The position numbers and the translations under genes were made by a program. From an uncultured archaeon (lineage in GTDB: Archaea; Thermoproteota; EX4484-205; JAAOZP01), in NCBI GenBank assembly GCA_938045545.1, contig CALIBN010000011.1, forward strand, positions 1-60,456: a stretch of DNA of 60,456 nucleotides, written 5' to 3'. This document shows positions 25,382 through 33,773 of this stretch, one piece after another (positions within the stretch are counted from its first letter, which is position 1; each line of letters begins with the position of its first letter). The notes beneath the pieces are model-generated. The model searched no databases, was not told the DNA's origin, and was given only the letters and a program-made list of their open reading frames with translations.

Positions 25382-25927
25382 TTAGTCGAATTCGACGAAG
25401 AACCAAAACTTCATATCGGGATATTTATGATGAAACTCCATGGCTCTCGTTAGAAAGGCCCCTGTATGCCTTGTCTCCATGTTAAGTATCCCAATGTTTT
25501 CATCTATCGCCTGCTCGCTCGGCCTTTTAGTGGCCCGCTCAACTAGCTTCCTATCCTCTGGGTCCTCTCTCGATAATAGGGGACCACTAGTGAGCACCTC
25601 GACCTCGTCCCGAACCTCCTTCAAATCTAGTATCTTACATGACCAGAAGACCCTCCGAGCAACGTAATTACAAGGACCCCAGGGATGAGTATTCCTCACC
25701 CATGCCTTCCCCCTATGCCTTAGCCGCTCGTACACTTCCTTCATTCCGCTTCGCTTTGAAAACTTGAGGTCATATGCTGTTGCCAACATTGTTGCTATGT
25801 GCTTCAATCCCTTCTGCCATAGGACCTCGAACTCGTCCACACCGAATGCTTCATTTAGGATGTATGCAGGATGCTCAGGCAATGTTTTTGAGAACGTTTC
25901 GCTGTGCTGAGAAAGATGCTGTTTCAC
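25382..25927 (-). CDS. Unknown 181-residue protein
   Basis: An open frame with ATG at 25927 and TAA at 25382. It is rich in His, Trp and Arg (HRGKAWVRNTHPWGPCNYVARRVFWS; RAMEFHHKYPDMKFWFFVEF) and ends abruptly after that aromatic segment, which suggests the original protein may have been longer. No signal peptide or membrane helix is seen, and I recognise no family. It lies directly upstream of the decayed toroid gene and divergent from the toxin-antitoxin pair, inside the degenerate island, so it may itself be a truncated remnant. Confidence 0.5.
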   Translation of the reverse strand: MKQHLSQHSETFSKTLPEHPAYILNEAFGVDEFEVLWQKGLKHIATMLATAYDLKFSKRSGMKEVYERLRHRGKAWVRNTHPWGPCNYVARRVFWSCKILDLKEVRDEVEVLTSGPLLSREDPEDRKLVERATKRPSEQAIDENIGILNMETRHTGAFLTRAMEFHHKYPDMKFWFFVEFD

Positions 25928-26004
25928 TGTTATGATCTTTTCCAGCTTCCTTTATTACCGTTTAAAAACAGTAGTTCTGGTAATAGTTTCGATTTTTGTC
26001 GAAA

Positions 26005-26020
26005 GCTTTATAAATAAAGC
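26005..26020 (+). promoter_or_regulatory. Palindromic TATA/operator of the AbiE-like pair
   Basis: GCTTTATAAATAAAGC is a nearly perfect 16-bp palindrome (14 of 16 positions) containing the TATA box. It lies about 18-30 bases before the ATG at 26038, so the transcript is nearly leaderless. A repressor binding here would block TBP, fitting autoregulation by the HTH protein encoded first. Confidence 0.5.
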
Positions 26021-26037
26021 ATATTTGAAATAGAAAC

Positions 26038-26640
26038 ATGAAAAAGGAGCGCGTTTACAGGGAAATCCTATATGGTGTGTTTGAAGGAAAAACCAGGGTT
26101 TTCAAGCAGCTTGAGCTCAGCAGGGTCTGTAAACTGTCTCTGAGCACTGTAAACTATACTCTAAGACCGTTGGAACGGATGAATGCTGTGGAGAAAAAGA
26201 GGTTTGGCTTTACTGTGCTGGATCCGATGAAGATTCTGCTGTATTGGGCGTCAGTCAGAAGGTTGGAGAAAGAGATTGTTTATCAAACTTATGTTGAGGA
26301 GCCTGTTGAGAAAATCGAAAGCGAGGTTCCTGCGAACTCTGTTTTCACCGCGTACTCAGCTTTCAAGTTCAGATTTAAAAAAATCCCGTCTGAGTATAGC
26401 GAGGTTGTTGTCTATGGTTTAGCACGGGATTTTGAAAGGAGATTTGGAAAGGAAAGCACACGGTTAAAGCCGAACCTGATAGTTTTAAACCTTGACGAGC
26501 ATCTGTCAAGGTTCAAGATTGCTCCGATTGCTCAAATCTTCGTCGACCTGTGGAACCTGAGATCCTGGTATGCTAGGGATTTCCTTAGGGAAATGGAGAG
26601 GATTATAGATGGAGTTCTGGAACGAGATAGCAATAGATAG
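26038..26640 (+). CDS. Winged-helix antitoxin-like regulator (AbiEi-like)
   Basis: A 200-residue protein with an N-terminal winged helix-turn-helix (about residues 5-65: QLELSRVCKLSLSTVNYTLRPLERMNAVEKKRFGFTV) and a C-terminal domain of about 130 residues. Its stop overlaps the start of a nucleotidyltransferase gene by 32 bases. This order (HTH protein first, AbiEii-like transferase second) is that of type IV AbiE toxin-antitoxin systems, where the HTH protein represses its own promoter. The assignment is by architecture; the C-terminal domain is not recognised. Confidence 0.7.
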   Translation: MKKERVYREILYGVFEGKTRVFKQLELSRVCKLSLSTVNYTLRPLERMNAVEKKRFGFTVLDPMKILLYWASVRRLEKEIVYQTYVEEPVEKIESEVPANSVFTAYSAFKFRFKKIPSEYSEVVVYGLARDFERRFGKESTRLKPNLIVLNLDEHLSRFKIAPIAQIFVDLWNLRSWYARDFLREMERIIDGVLERDSNR

Positions 26641-27226
26641 AAGCTTCAGAATACTTCAGGAGCTGAGGAGGCAAATCGATTTCGTTTTAATAGGCGGGTG
26701 GGCTGTCTACTTTCTGACGAAAGCTATAAAATCAAAGGATATAGACATTATAATTGATTTCAAGGATTTAACCAGGCTTAAGACGAGCATTGGAGTTCGA
26801 AAGAATGATTCTCTGAAAAAATACGAGGCTGAGATAGAGGGAGTATCTATAGACATTTATGTTCCATACTATTCGGAGTTCACTATTCCGCCTGAGGAAA
26901 TCCTTAAAAATACTGTCAGGATTGAAAATTTTAGGATTCCTAAGCCTGAGATACTGCTCATATTGAAGCAGCAGGCTGAACTGCAAAGAAGAAACAGCAT
27001 AAAGGGGCAGAAAGACAGAGTAGACATAATCTGCCTAGCTAAAAGCGGTAGGGTGAATTGGAAACATTACAAGCAGTTGGTTAGAAAGTTTGGAGTTGAG
27101 GAGTATGAAATAAGGCTGTTGGAAATCATAAGGTCTGCGAGGATTGAATTCGAGTACCTGGGAATAAAAAACCTTAGGGAAGTCAGAAAGATTAAGGATG
27201 AGATTATAGAGGAAATCGGTCCTTAG
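26609..27226 (+). CDS. AbiEii-like nucleotidyltransferase toxin
   Basis: A 205-residue protein with the minimal nucleotidyltransferase core: L-I-G-G-W-A-V-Y (glycine-rich loop) at about residue 28, then K-S-K-D-I-D-I-I-I with the paired catalytic aspartates about 12 residues later, and a third acidic residue in SIDIYVPYYSEF. The rest is helical, including a K-P-E-I-L-L-I-L-K-Q-Q-A-E-L segment and K-D-R-V-D-I-I-C typical of AbiEii/MNT proteins. The family transfers NMP groups to tRNA or proteins in characterised cases. The start overlaps the preceding gene. Confidence 0.75.
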   Translation: MEFWNEIAIDRSFRILQELRRQIDFVLIGGWAVYFLTKAIKSKDIDIIIDFKDLTRLKTSIGVRKNDSLKKYEAEIEGVSIDIYVPYYSEFTIPPEEILKNTVRIENFRIPKPEILLILKQQAELQRRNSIKGQKDRVDIICLAKSGRVNWKHYKQLVRKFGVEEYEIRLLEIIRSARIEFEYLGIKNLREVRKIKDEIIEEIGP

Positions 27227-27403
27227 AATCAAGGACTTGCCAGAAAGCCCTTGAATCAGGATAAGATTTACCTAGAATCGTTAGAAGATAATAGGCGTCT
27301 TAAGAGATCAGAATTGCGTGCTAGGGCTCCTATGGGACATGACGTTTACTCTTAAGGAATCTATGCAGGCAGTAGCTACTTGTAAGAAAGATTGCACCGA
27401 CTG

Positions 27404-27667
27404 CTAATACTGTATATGTTCTCCACCACCAGTCGAAGATCGAAGCGAGGGGTAAACTGCAGGAGGTAAAAGCACCATCATTAGTATGCTCTTGTGAAGA
27501 TCATTGAGTTTCAATATACCTAATCCTCCCATGATTCCAATGGATGAAACGCAGAATATTGATAAAGTTACTACGAAATCGAAAAATTTTCGTTCTATTA
27601 AGTCAAGATACATCGCTGGGACAGAAAGTACACACCACAACAATACCACGATAATTATCTTCTTCAA
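27404..27667 (-). CDS. Small membrane protein, three helices
   Basis: An 87-residue frame from a TTG at 27667, which directly follows the TAG of the next small frame upstream. Hydrophobic helices at about residues 3-20, 30-52 and 58-72. The C-terminal tail (SLRSSTGGGEHIQY) is polar. No family is recognised. It is in a degenerate island and has no support beyond an open reading frame and membrane-like composition. Confidence 0.4.
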   Translation of the reverse strand: MKKIIIVVLLWCVLSVPAMYLDLIERKFFDFVVTLSIFCVSSIGIMGGLGILKLNDLHKSILMMVLLPPAVYPSLRSSTGGGEHIQY

Positions 27668-27847
27668 CTAGTCTCGCCTGCGCGCTACCGATATATGCAG
27701 ATACGAACCCTTGGTTTTGATTTGACCCACAGTTTCTGCACCCATACCTAGAATGTGAACCGAATCCGTTAAGAAGAATCTGGCTAGAAGGAAGCTGAAA
27801 ACCAAGAATGCTGAGAGCCTAATCTTACACTCCTCTATATTCCACAT
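27668..27847 (-). CDS. Possible 59-residue single-helix protein
   Basis: A short frame MWNIEECKIRLSAFLVFSFL... with one hydrophobic helix (about residues 11-27) followed by a polar tail ending ARRRD. It ends exactly where the three-helix frame begins, so the two could be one operon. A/T-rich TATA-like elements lie just upstream on the minus strand (around 27857-27880). Unsupported by homology. Confidence 0.3.
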   Translation of the reverse strand: MWNIEECKIRLSAFLVFSFLLARFFLTDSVHILGMGAETVGQIKTKGSYLHISVARRRD

Positions 27848-28033
27848 TTCAAATAAATATAGCGTGCACCGGTATTTATTTTTTTAATGCGCATATAATT
27901 AAACGCCTTAAGTAGTCATCTCATCATACTCGTTCCAATTTTCCGTGAACAGCCTGTTCTAAATATTCGAACAGAGTGTTCCAAAACCTAGAATAATTAG
28001 GCCGTGGAGCTGACTATAGATGTGTGAATCCGA

Positions 28034-29882
28034 ATGGCAAGAAGCAGTTTAACAAGGGGGTTGGTCACAGCCCTTTCATTAATTCTAATTGTTTCAACCT
28101 TCTTAGCAGCTTTCATCATGCAGATAAACGAGGAGAATAGTGTTAGAAGTTTAAAGAGCTTCAACTCCTGTGAGGAGATCAGCAGCTTCGTTAAGGCTAG
28201 GGCTGGCGCTATTCTTTATACTAACCGCTTGTCTTACCGTCTTGCGATTCCCCTTCTGGCAGATAGCGCGTTCGGGGTTCCCAAGGGTACCCTTGAATAT
28301 TCTACTGCTAACATTCAGGTTTCCGGCGTGGATGAGGCGGATACGGTTAAGACGGATGGCAAATACATCTACGTGATTTCTGGAAACACTGTTTCCATAA
28401 TTGAAGCCTACCCTCCTGAGAACATGAAGAAGGCCTCCAAGATTAGTGTAGATGGATACTCTATAGGATTGTTTGTGAACAATGGTAGACTTGCAGTAAT
28501 AATGTATGAGGACTTCCCGCTGAAGGATGATTGCTGCTGGTCCTGGGGTACCTCATTGGTTATTTACGATATTTCTGACGTTCAGAATCCTAGGCTCGTT
28601 AGGAAAATCTCTGCCGAAGGCAGATATGTCAGCTCAAGGATGATTGGAAATTATGTTTACATAGTTACGAGCAAGCCAGCAGTCAGGCTCCTCGAAAAAG
28701 ATGTTGAAGTCTTATTCCCCAGGATTGTTTTAAACAGCGTCATCGTCAACATTCCTCCGGATAAAATATTTTACTCGAACAGAACCGAAGCTCCTGAGAG
28801 CTACACGATCATAATTGCGGCAGATCTTTTCGCTGAAGAAGGAGGATTAGAGTCTAAGGCAGTTTTAACTGGCTACGCTGCCTGCATGTATGTTTCCTTA
28901 AGCAACATATATGTCGCGGTGCCCATGTGGATTTACGGCGGAGGAGAATCCACGGAGATACACAGGATTAGGGTTAACGGTCTCGATGGAGTGTGAGGCG
29001 AGTGGCGAGGTTCCAGGCAGGGTTTTAAACCAGTTTTCAATGGATGAGTATCAAGGCTATTTCAGAATAGCCACAACCACCGGCTACGTTGCAAGGTTTC
29101 TCAGCGAGGCTACTAGTGCTAACCATGTTTACGTATTGGATTCTAAGACCCTAGAAATCAAGGGAAAGCTTGAAAAGCTTGCTCCCGGCGAGGAAATATA
29201 CTCAGCCAGATTCATGGGTACAAGGTGCTACCTTGTCACTTTCAAGAAGGTTGACCCGCTTTTCACAATAGACCTAAGCAATCCTGCTGAGCCAAGGGTC
29301 TTAGGCAAGCTTAAGATACCCGGCTACTCAGACTATCTCCACCCGTATGATGATAACTATCTCATAGGCATAGGCAAAGAAACGGTTGAGGCTGAGGAGG
29401 GAGACTTCGCATGGTACCAGGGCTTGAAAATATCTTTATTCGACGTTTCAAACGTCACAAGCCCCAAGGAGGTTGGGAAAATCATCGTTGGCGACAGGGG
29501 GACGGATTCACCTGCCCTATGGGACCATCACGCGCTTCTCTTCGACAAGAAGAGGAATCTACTCGTAATACCGGTTCTTGAGGCAAAGATTTTCCGCGAA
29601 AAATACTCAAGCAGCATACCGCCAAACACTTACGGCGAATACGTTTTTCAAGGAGCATACGTATTCAGGGTTTCACCGGAGGAGGGGATTACGCTTAGAG
29701 GCAGAATAACGCATTTAGAAGACCAAGAGGGGCTTGATAAAAGCGGGTACTACTTCAGCTCGAAGTGCACAGTGACAAGAAGCCTATACGTAGGTGATGT
29801 GATTTTCACAGTTTCCAGCGGAAAAATCAAGGCGAACAGCCTGGCAGACCTTTCAGAAATATCTGAGGTCGAGCTGGACTAA
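28034..29882 (+). pseudogene. Secreted beta-propeller domain protein, frameshifted
   Basis: Homologous to archaeal secreted proteins with a C-terminal beta-propeller distantly related to WD-40 repeats. It has an N-terminal signal/anchor helix (LVTALSLILIVSTFLAAFIM), then the family's TANIQVSGVDEADTVKTDG, Y-I-Y-V-I-S-G and repeated blade segments. The first frame stops at 28996 just after HRIRVNGLDG. The family sequence resumes in another frame with ASGEVPGRVLNQFSMDEYQG and runs to 29882. The single shift is around 28980-28995. The joined protein would be about 615 residues. A real pseudogene or a single sequence error are both possible; the neighbours carry unambiguous nonsense lesions. Confidence 0.82.
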
Positions 29883-29912
29883 CCCGGCTTTTTTCTCCGA
29901 TGTTCAAAGAGC

Positions 29913-30767
29913 TCATTTAAGCCCCAGTATCTCGTTTTCAAGCCTCTCCGCATACTCTTTGTCTGCGAAGGCTTTGAGGCGCTTCACGCTAGTGTCATAG
30001 GCGTCTATAACCTCCTCCTCTAATGTTTCAGAATATCTCGCCTCAGGGTCTATCTCGCCAAGCATCTGGATGAGAAGCCTCCTCTCCTCCTCCGGCATTA
30101 TTCTCCTATCCGTCATGGCGGCAGCCCTGGCATGAATCCCCTCGTCCAAGAGGTGTTTCAGGGCTTTGAAGGGAAGCTCCTAGAATTTTCCTTGGGCGCC
30201 CGTCCTCATCGTGAAACCCTCCGGCGTAGCAGCCTTGAACGAGACCCTGATGTAGAGCTTACTCCTAAAATCCACAAGCCTCTTAACATGTCTCGCATCA
30301 AACCCCAAGATTACGCCGTTTGTCTCTAAGATGAAGAGAGGATATTTTGAAGTCTTAACATGCTCCAGAACCTTAAGCAGGTGCTCCATTCCTATTGTCG
30401 GCTCACACCCAGAGATGCGGAGCTTGTCAACCTTGGGCAACACTCTTCTCCAATATTTGGGGTAGGATACCCCTTCTTCAGCGGCCTTGAAGAGCCGCCT
30501 AGCAGCTTACTTGGGAGAATAGTATTCACCGAACCTCTCTGGGAAATCTCTCGACCAGTTTGACCAGCAGTAGATACATCTTAGACAGCAGCCGACAGCG
30601 TAGCCAGTGGCAATACCTCTGTAGACGGGTACAGAGTAGAAGCCCGTGTACCTTCTCTCCAAGCCCTCTGACCCAAGCCTAGTCACGATCCGCTCCGTCT
30701 CTTCAGCAAGCCTGAGGGGATCGAAGGGCTTGAAGCCTGAAGCCAGAAACCTTTGATACTTCTCCAA
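29913..30767 (-). pseudogene. Radical SAM protein with two in-frame stops
   Basis: A gene of about 284 codons in one uninterrupted frame apart from two nonsense codons. The cluster motif C-C-L-R-C-I-Y-C (Cx3Cx2C) is at about residue 60 and the SAM-binding region follows (KLRISGCEPTIG). A TAA at 30507-30509 interrupts YYSPK-stop-AARRLFKAAEEG and a TAG at 30180-30182 interrupts GAQGKF-stop-ELPFKALKHL. Sequence on both sides is coherent in the same frame, so these are substitutions rather than indels. It resembles archaeal radical SAM proteins of uncertain function. It adjoins the left end of the tRNA-bounded element. Confidence 0.82.
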
Positions 30768-30907
30768 GTTCTACCTGGTTATAGGTAGTAGTAACTAATA
30801 AATGAAGAGTTGTTGTGCTTGACTAAAAACTACTCTGCTTCTGGCTATTTCTTTAGCTTCTCGCCGTCTCAGTATAGAACGCATTCGGAACAACCTAATC
30901 CAGCTGT

Positions 30908-30949
30908 TAAGCATTGATGCGAAAAATGGACCGGGAGGGACTCGAACCC
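30908..30949 (+). repeat. Left attachment repeat with truncated tRNA-Ala 3' end
   Basis: A 42-bp perfect copy of 33732-33773. It begins TAAGCATTGATGCG and includes 23 bases of the tRNA-Ala(CGC) 3' end (30927-30949). The match extends five bases further left with one mismatch. There is no remaining tRNA body here: after position 30949 the sequence diverges at once. This is the signature of an integration that reconstituted the tRNA gene at one end and left a 3' fragment at the other. Confidence 0.85.
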
Positions 30950-31065
30950 CTGAATTAACAGCCAATCTAATCCAAAACCGTAAATTTCTACTTCGCCCAG
31001 TTTAGGCTTGCTGGTATCTCGCTAGAAATATCTGCTTAAATCCTAAAAATAAAGGAATAATCGTA

Positions 31066-32151
31066 TTGAAAAAGGGGAAATGTAAAGCTAACTGTGAAAA
31101 ATGTCCTTATTTCAAGAGGCCGTGCGTTGGCTGCGTGATCGAGACTTGCTTGGTGGATAAGTGCATTAAGGGTACCTCTTATACCGGCATAACGCATCCC
31201 AAAAGTTTCTGCAGGCTTAGGCCGTATTGCCCGATGGGAGGTAAGGATAGGCCTTCCCGGATGCTGATTCCATCTCTAGGAAGAAAGCAAATAACAAGGG
31301 TAAGGTTCTCCAAGTTTATACCTGAGATAGATATTACTGATCAAAGGTCCTGGGTTTGGAAGGATGGTTTTCAAGTATCAGCGGTTTTCGTGCCTCTCTG
31401 GCAACTGTTTGCAAACGAAAGCATACTGTCCCAGGCTTTGAATAAGGGACTCCACGATTACCTCGGGTTCGACGGCAAAATACTACTCTCCACAGTTATG
31501 CCTGATGAGCTTATCGATAAGCTTGGAACCGAGGATTATATCAGGCTGATTGAAAACCTAAGGCCAGACGCCACCATGGTTCCTGACAACTATACCTACA
31601 CTGACGTTCCACTCTACCAATCTTGGTCCCAGACAATAAGGCTCGTTTCTCTGGCGAATAACTTCCTAAAGCTTGATATTCCTTTGATAGGTCTGGTTAA
31701 GGGTGCTAACCTTCGCCAGATGGATTGGGCCGTCAGGAAGCAGGTTGAAATGGGGTTTGTTTCCTTCGCGATGCCAGCGAGGGAGCTTTTCGAAGAGGAG
31801 ATGCTGGATTACTTTTTACCGCTGGTCACACTGGCCCTAAAGAGAGGTTTGAGAAATGATTTCGAGCTTCTCCTCTACGGCGTCGGCGTTAAGCTCTGGA
31901 GGTACAAGGATATCAGTTTAAGCAACCTCTCATGGTTTCTGAGGGCGAAGCATGGGGAATACTATTGGGACGGATTATTCTATGATCTTAGGGATCCGGT
32001 GATCAGATTTGAGGAGTGTTACTGTGAGGCATGCAGAGGGATGATGCCCCAAGACATCATCGACCTCTGGTTAGAGGATAAGGAGCGTGCGGTGAAGATA
32101 CTGGCTTTCCACAATCTTCTTGACCTGAGCCGATGGCAGCGGAGAAGATAG
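31066..32151 (+). CDS. TGT-superfamily protein with N-terminal Cys cluster (element copy A, gene 1)
   Basis: A 361-residue protein. The C-terminal signature ECYCEACRG ... AFHNLLDL has the exact spacing C-x-C-x2-C-x25-H, the zinc site of tRNA-guanine transglycosylases, ending in the family's H-N-L. Upstream barrel-like segments fit TGT: RPDATMVPDNYTY, PLIGLVKGANLRQMDW, GFVSFAMPARELFE and LLLYGVG. The catalytic aspartate of TGTs (F-D-C/S motif) is not obvious; the corresponding stretch reads SNLSWFLRAKHG. The N-terminus adds at least eight cysteines (CKANCEKCPYFKRPCVGC and more), possibly metal-binding. Start is a TTG at 31066 with an AT-rich promoter about 20-30 bases ahead. DpdA-like DNA base exchange or tRNA base exchange are both possible. 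Confidence 0.8.
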   Translation: MKKGKCKANCEKCPYFKRPCVGCVIETCLVDKCIKGTSYTGITHPKSFCRLRPYCPMGGKDRPSRMLIPSLGRKQITRVRFSKFIPEIDITDQRSWVWKDGFQVSAVFVPLWQLFANESILSQALNKGLHDYLGFDGKILLSTVMPDELIDKLGTEDYIRLIENLRPDATMVPDNYTYTDVPLYQSWSQTIRLVSLANNFLKLDIPLIGLVKGANLRQMDWAVRKQVEMGFVSFAMPARELFEEEMLDYFLPLVTLALKRGLRNDFELLLYGVGVKLWRYKDISLSNLSWFLRAKHGEYYWDGLFYDLRDPVIRFEECYCEACRGMMPQDIIDLWLEDKERAVKILAFHNLLDLSRWQRRR

Positions 32152-32155
32152 GAAA

Positions 32156-33070
32156 ATGGGCGGAGGCTCAGCCATAAGGCAGCACCAGAGAAGGTTCCTT
32201 CAGGGAGAACCTGAAGAAACAGGTAGGAAGGAGGAATGCGTAGAAGCCTACTGGACGGTTAAAACATTCGGAGAATACGAGATGCGTGAAACGAAGGATA
32301 GCGAGTATGAACTTTTTAAAGAGGGCATCGCCATCGGCACGTTCACAGAGGCGCATGTCGAAGAGGAAAGAATCCTGTTCCCTTTAAGCCGCGGGATGCT
32401 GCTTGAAGTATCAGAAGGAGGAGTCAGAGAAATAGCCACTCCGGAGAAGGCAATACTTATGGGAATGATAGCCTCTGACGGAAGTAACACCTTCCGTCGG
32501 GAAAAGCGTCCAGAAGGCGGGTACCGCACCGAATATTCGATCAGATTCTATTCAGAAAACAAAGAGCTCATAAGGATCTTTGGCGAAGTGTCTGAGAAGA
32601 CATATGGTTTGACTCCACACCACTATGCTAGGAAGAGAAACGGCTTAATCACCGCAACAATATATAGCAAGAGGGTCTTTTATGACCTTCTGGATATTAA
32701 TTTGAAACTAGGACCTTACAAATTCCATGTACCGGTAGAACACCTCGACAATGAGGGAAAGAAGGCTTTTCTAAAAGGCTTTTTCTCAGGAGACGGAAAT
32801 GTTTCTGTATCTGGAGGCAGGATCATGATACGATTTTACTCGACATGTAGAAGTGGAATAGAAGAATTACATCAAATTTTTAAGGATCTGGGTTTTCATC
32901 CTAATGAAATTATGAAAGAGGAAGAATCTAGAGGTAGAACAACGTATAACTTTACAATTCCAACTGAAGAACACATAAAGTTCATAGATGAGATAGGAAG
33001 TTATAAGCCAAAACATATACTTATTTTTGAAGAATACAAGAGGAGATTGGAGGATCGTGAGAAAGAATGA
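32156..33070 (+). CDS. LAGLIDADG homing endonuclease-like protein (copy A, gene 2)
   Basis: A 304-residue free-standing protein. Two LAGLIDADG motifs are seen: LMGMIASDGS (about residues 101-110) and FLKGFFSGDGNV (about 203-214), each followed by the alternating strands of the fold; the acidic metal ligands are present in both. An N-terminal domain of about 100 residues (FGEYEMRETK ... FPLSRGMLLEVSEGGVREI) is conserved in copy B but not part of standard LAGLIDADG enzymes. It starts 4 bases after gene 1 and overlaps gene 3 by 4 bases. It is not inside an intron or intein, so its target is probably the element's own insertion site (inference). Confidence 0.85.
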   Translation: MGGGSAIRQHQRRFLQGEPEETGRKEECVEAYWTVKTFGEYEMRETKDSEYELFKEGIAIGTFTEAHVEEERILFPLSRGMLLEVSEGGVREIATPEKAILMGMIASDGSNTFRREKRPEGGYRTEYSIRFYSENKELIRIFGEVSEKTYGLTPHHYARKRNGLITATIYSKRVFYDLLDINLKLGPYKFHVPVEHLDNEGKKAFLKGFFSGDGNVSVSGGRIMIRFYSTCRSGIEELHQIFKDLGFHPNEIMKEEESRGRTTYNFTIPTEEHIKFIDEIGSYKPKHILIFEEYKRRLEDREKE

Positions 33071-33741
33071 AAGAAGCCATGATCTGGGGATGGGGAGACG
33101 AGCCTGAGCTAGCCGGAAAAAACGCTGAAAGATATATAAGCAAAAGGTGGAAAGCTACAATGACAGAATGCTCTATTACAATTACCGGTAGAATCATTGA
33201 AGAAGATGTGCTTTTCAGAATCACCGCATATATAAGTGGTAAGCCTAAGGGTGTAAAGAATCTGGTAGATAATATGTTTGATGCAAGTTTAACCGGAAAG
33301 GGAAAAGTATATTCCATCACGGTTGGCTTCTATGACTATGTGGCCTCCGATGAGGAGAAGTATAGAGATAGTTTGCTTAGTGTCAAGGAATCCTGTAAAA
33401 ATCGAATACAAACCCTTATGCAAAGGTTTAAGGAGCATCCCCGAGTTAAGGCATTGCTTGTAAAAGAGAATTCGCTTGTGGTAATTCCAGTGACAACTTT
33501 GCTCTGCGAATTGGAATCAGAGCAAGCCGATAAAGTAATCGTTAAAGCTGGTAATTATAATTTAGAAGATATTCTGAAGATACTCCATCTTCTCACTGAT
33601 AAGTTGATTGAACGCAAGGTTGCTACGAGGATCCTCGGATATAGCCTAAGGGACGACATGGAAAAGTTGGAAATAGACGATCTGTATGCTGAGAAAGGAA
33701 AAGTATACCTGTGGCTTGGACATCCAGCTGATAAGCATTGA
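33067..33741 (+). CDS. Unknown conserved element protein (copy A, gene 3)
   Basis: A 224-residue protein without recognised family. Features: an aromatic N-terminus (MIWGWGDEPELAGKNAERYISKRW), a beta-rich first third, a helical middle (ILHLLTDKLIERK) and a C-terminal strand pair (KGKVYLWLGHP). The homologue in copy B preserves EKYVSKRW, LLCELE and EGKVTVW-like blocks, so it has been under selection in both lineages. Its stop codon lies within the right attachment repeat, 10 bases from the tRNA 3' end. A DNA-binding or recombination-directing function would fit the location but nothing in the sequence proves it. Confidence 0.75.
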   Translation: MKEAMIWGWGDEPELAGKNAERYISKRWKATMTECSITITGRIIEEDVLFRITAYISGKPKGVKNLVDNMFDASLTGKGKVYSITVGFYDYVASDEEKYRDSLLSVKESCKNRIQTLMQRFKEHPRVKALLVKENSLVVIPVTTLLCELESEQADKVIVKAGNYNLEDILKILHLLTDKLIERKVATRILGYSLRDDMEKLEIDDLYAEKGKVYLWLGHPADKH

Positions 33742-33773
33742 TGCGAAAAATGGACCGGGAGGGACTCGAACCC
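33732..33773 (+). repeat. Right attachment repeat (intact tRNA side)
   Basis: The partner of 30908-30949, identical over 42 bp. It covers the last codons and stop of element gene 3, the tract that (on the tRNA strand) is a TTTTT run, and the final 23 bases of the tRNA-Ala gene. Confidence 0.85.

Larger units (their letters stand above)
30908..33773 (+). mobile_element. Three-gene mini element integrated at tRNA-Ala(CGC)
   Basis: About 2.8 kb between two 42-bp direct repeats containing the tRNA-Ala 3' end. It holds three tightly packed genes on the plus strand: a TGT-superfamily protein, a LAGLIDADG protein and an unrecognised protein whose stop codon lies inside the right repeat. No integrase is encoded inside. 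A second copy with the same gene order and the same orientation towards a tRNA 3' end is at 57.7-60.5 kb. The structure is seen directly; mobility and the mechanism (homing endonuclease or a recombinase acting in trans) are inferred. Confidence 0.8.

Noticed and set aside
25382..25927. Reading the 181-residue unknown protein as a transposase fragment
   Set aside because: It has no catalytic DDE or Y1 motif and no terminal inverted repeats around it.
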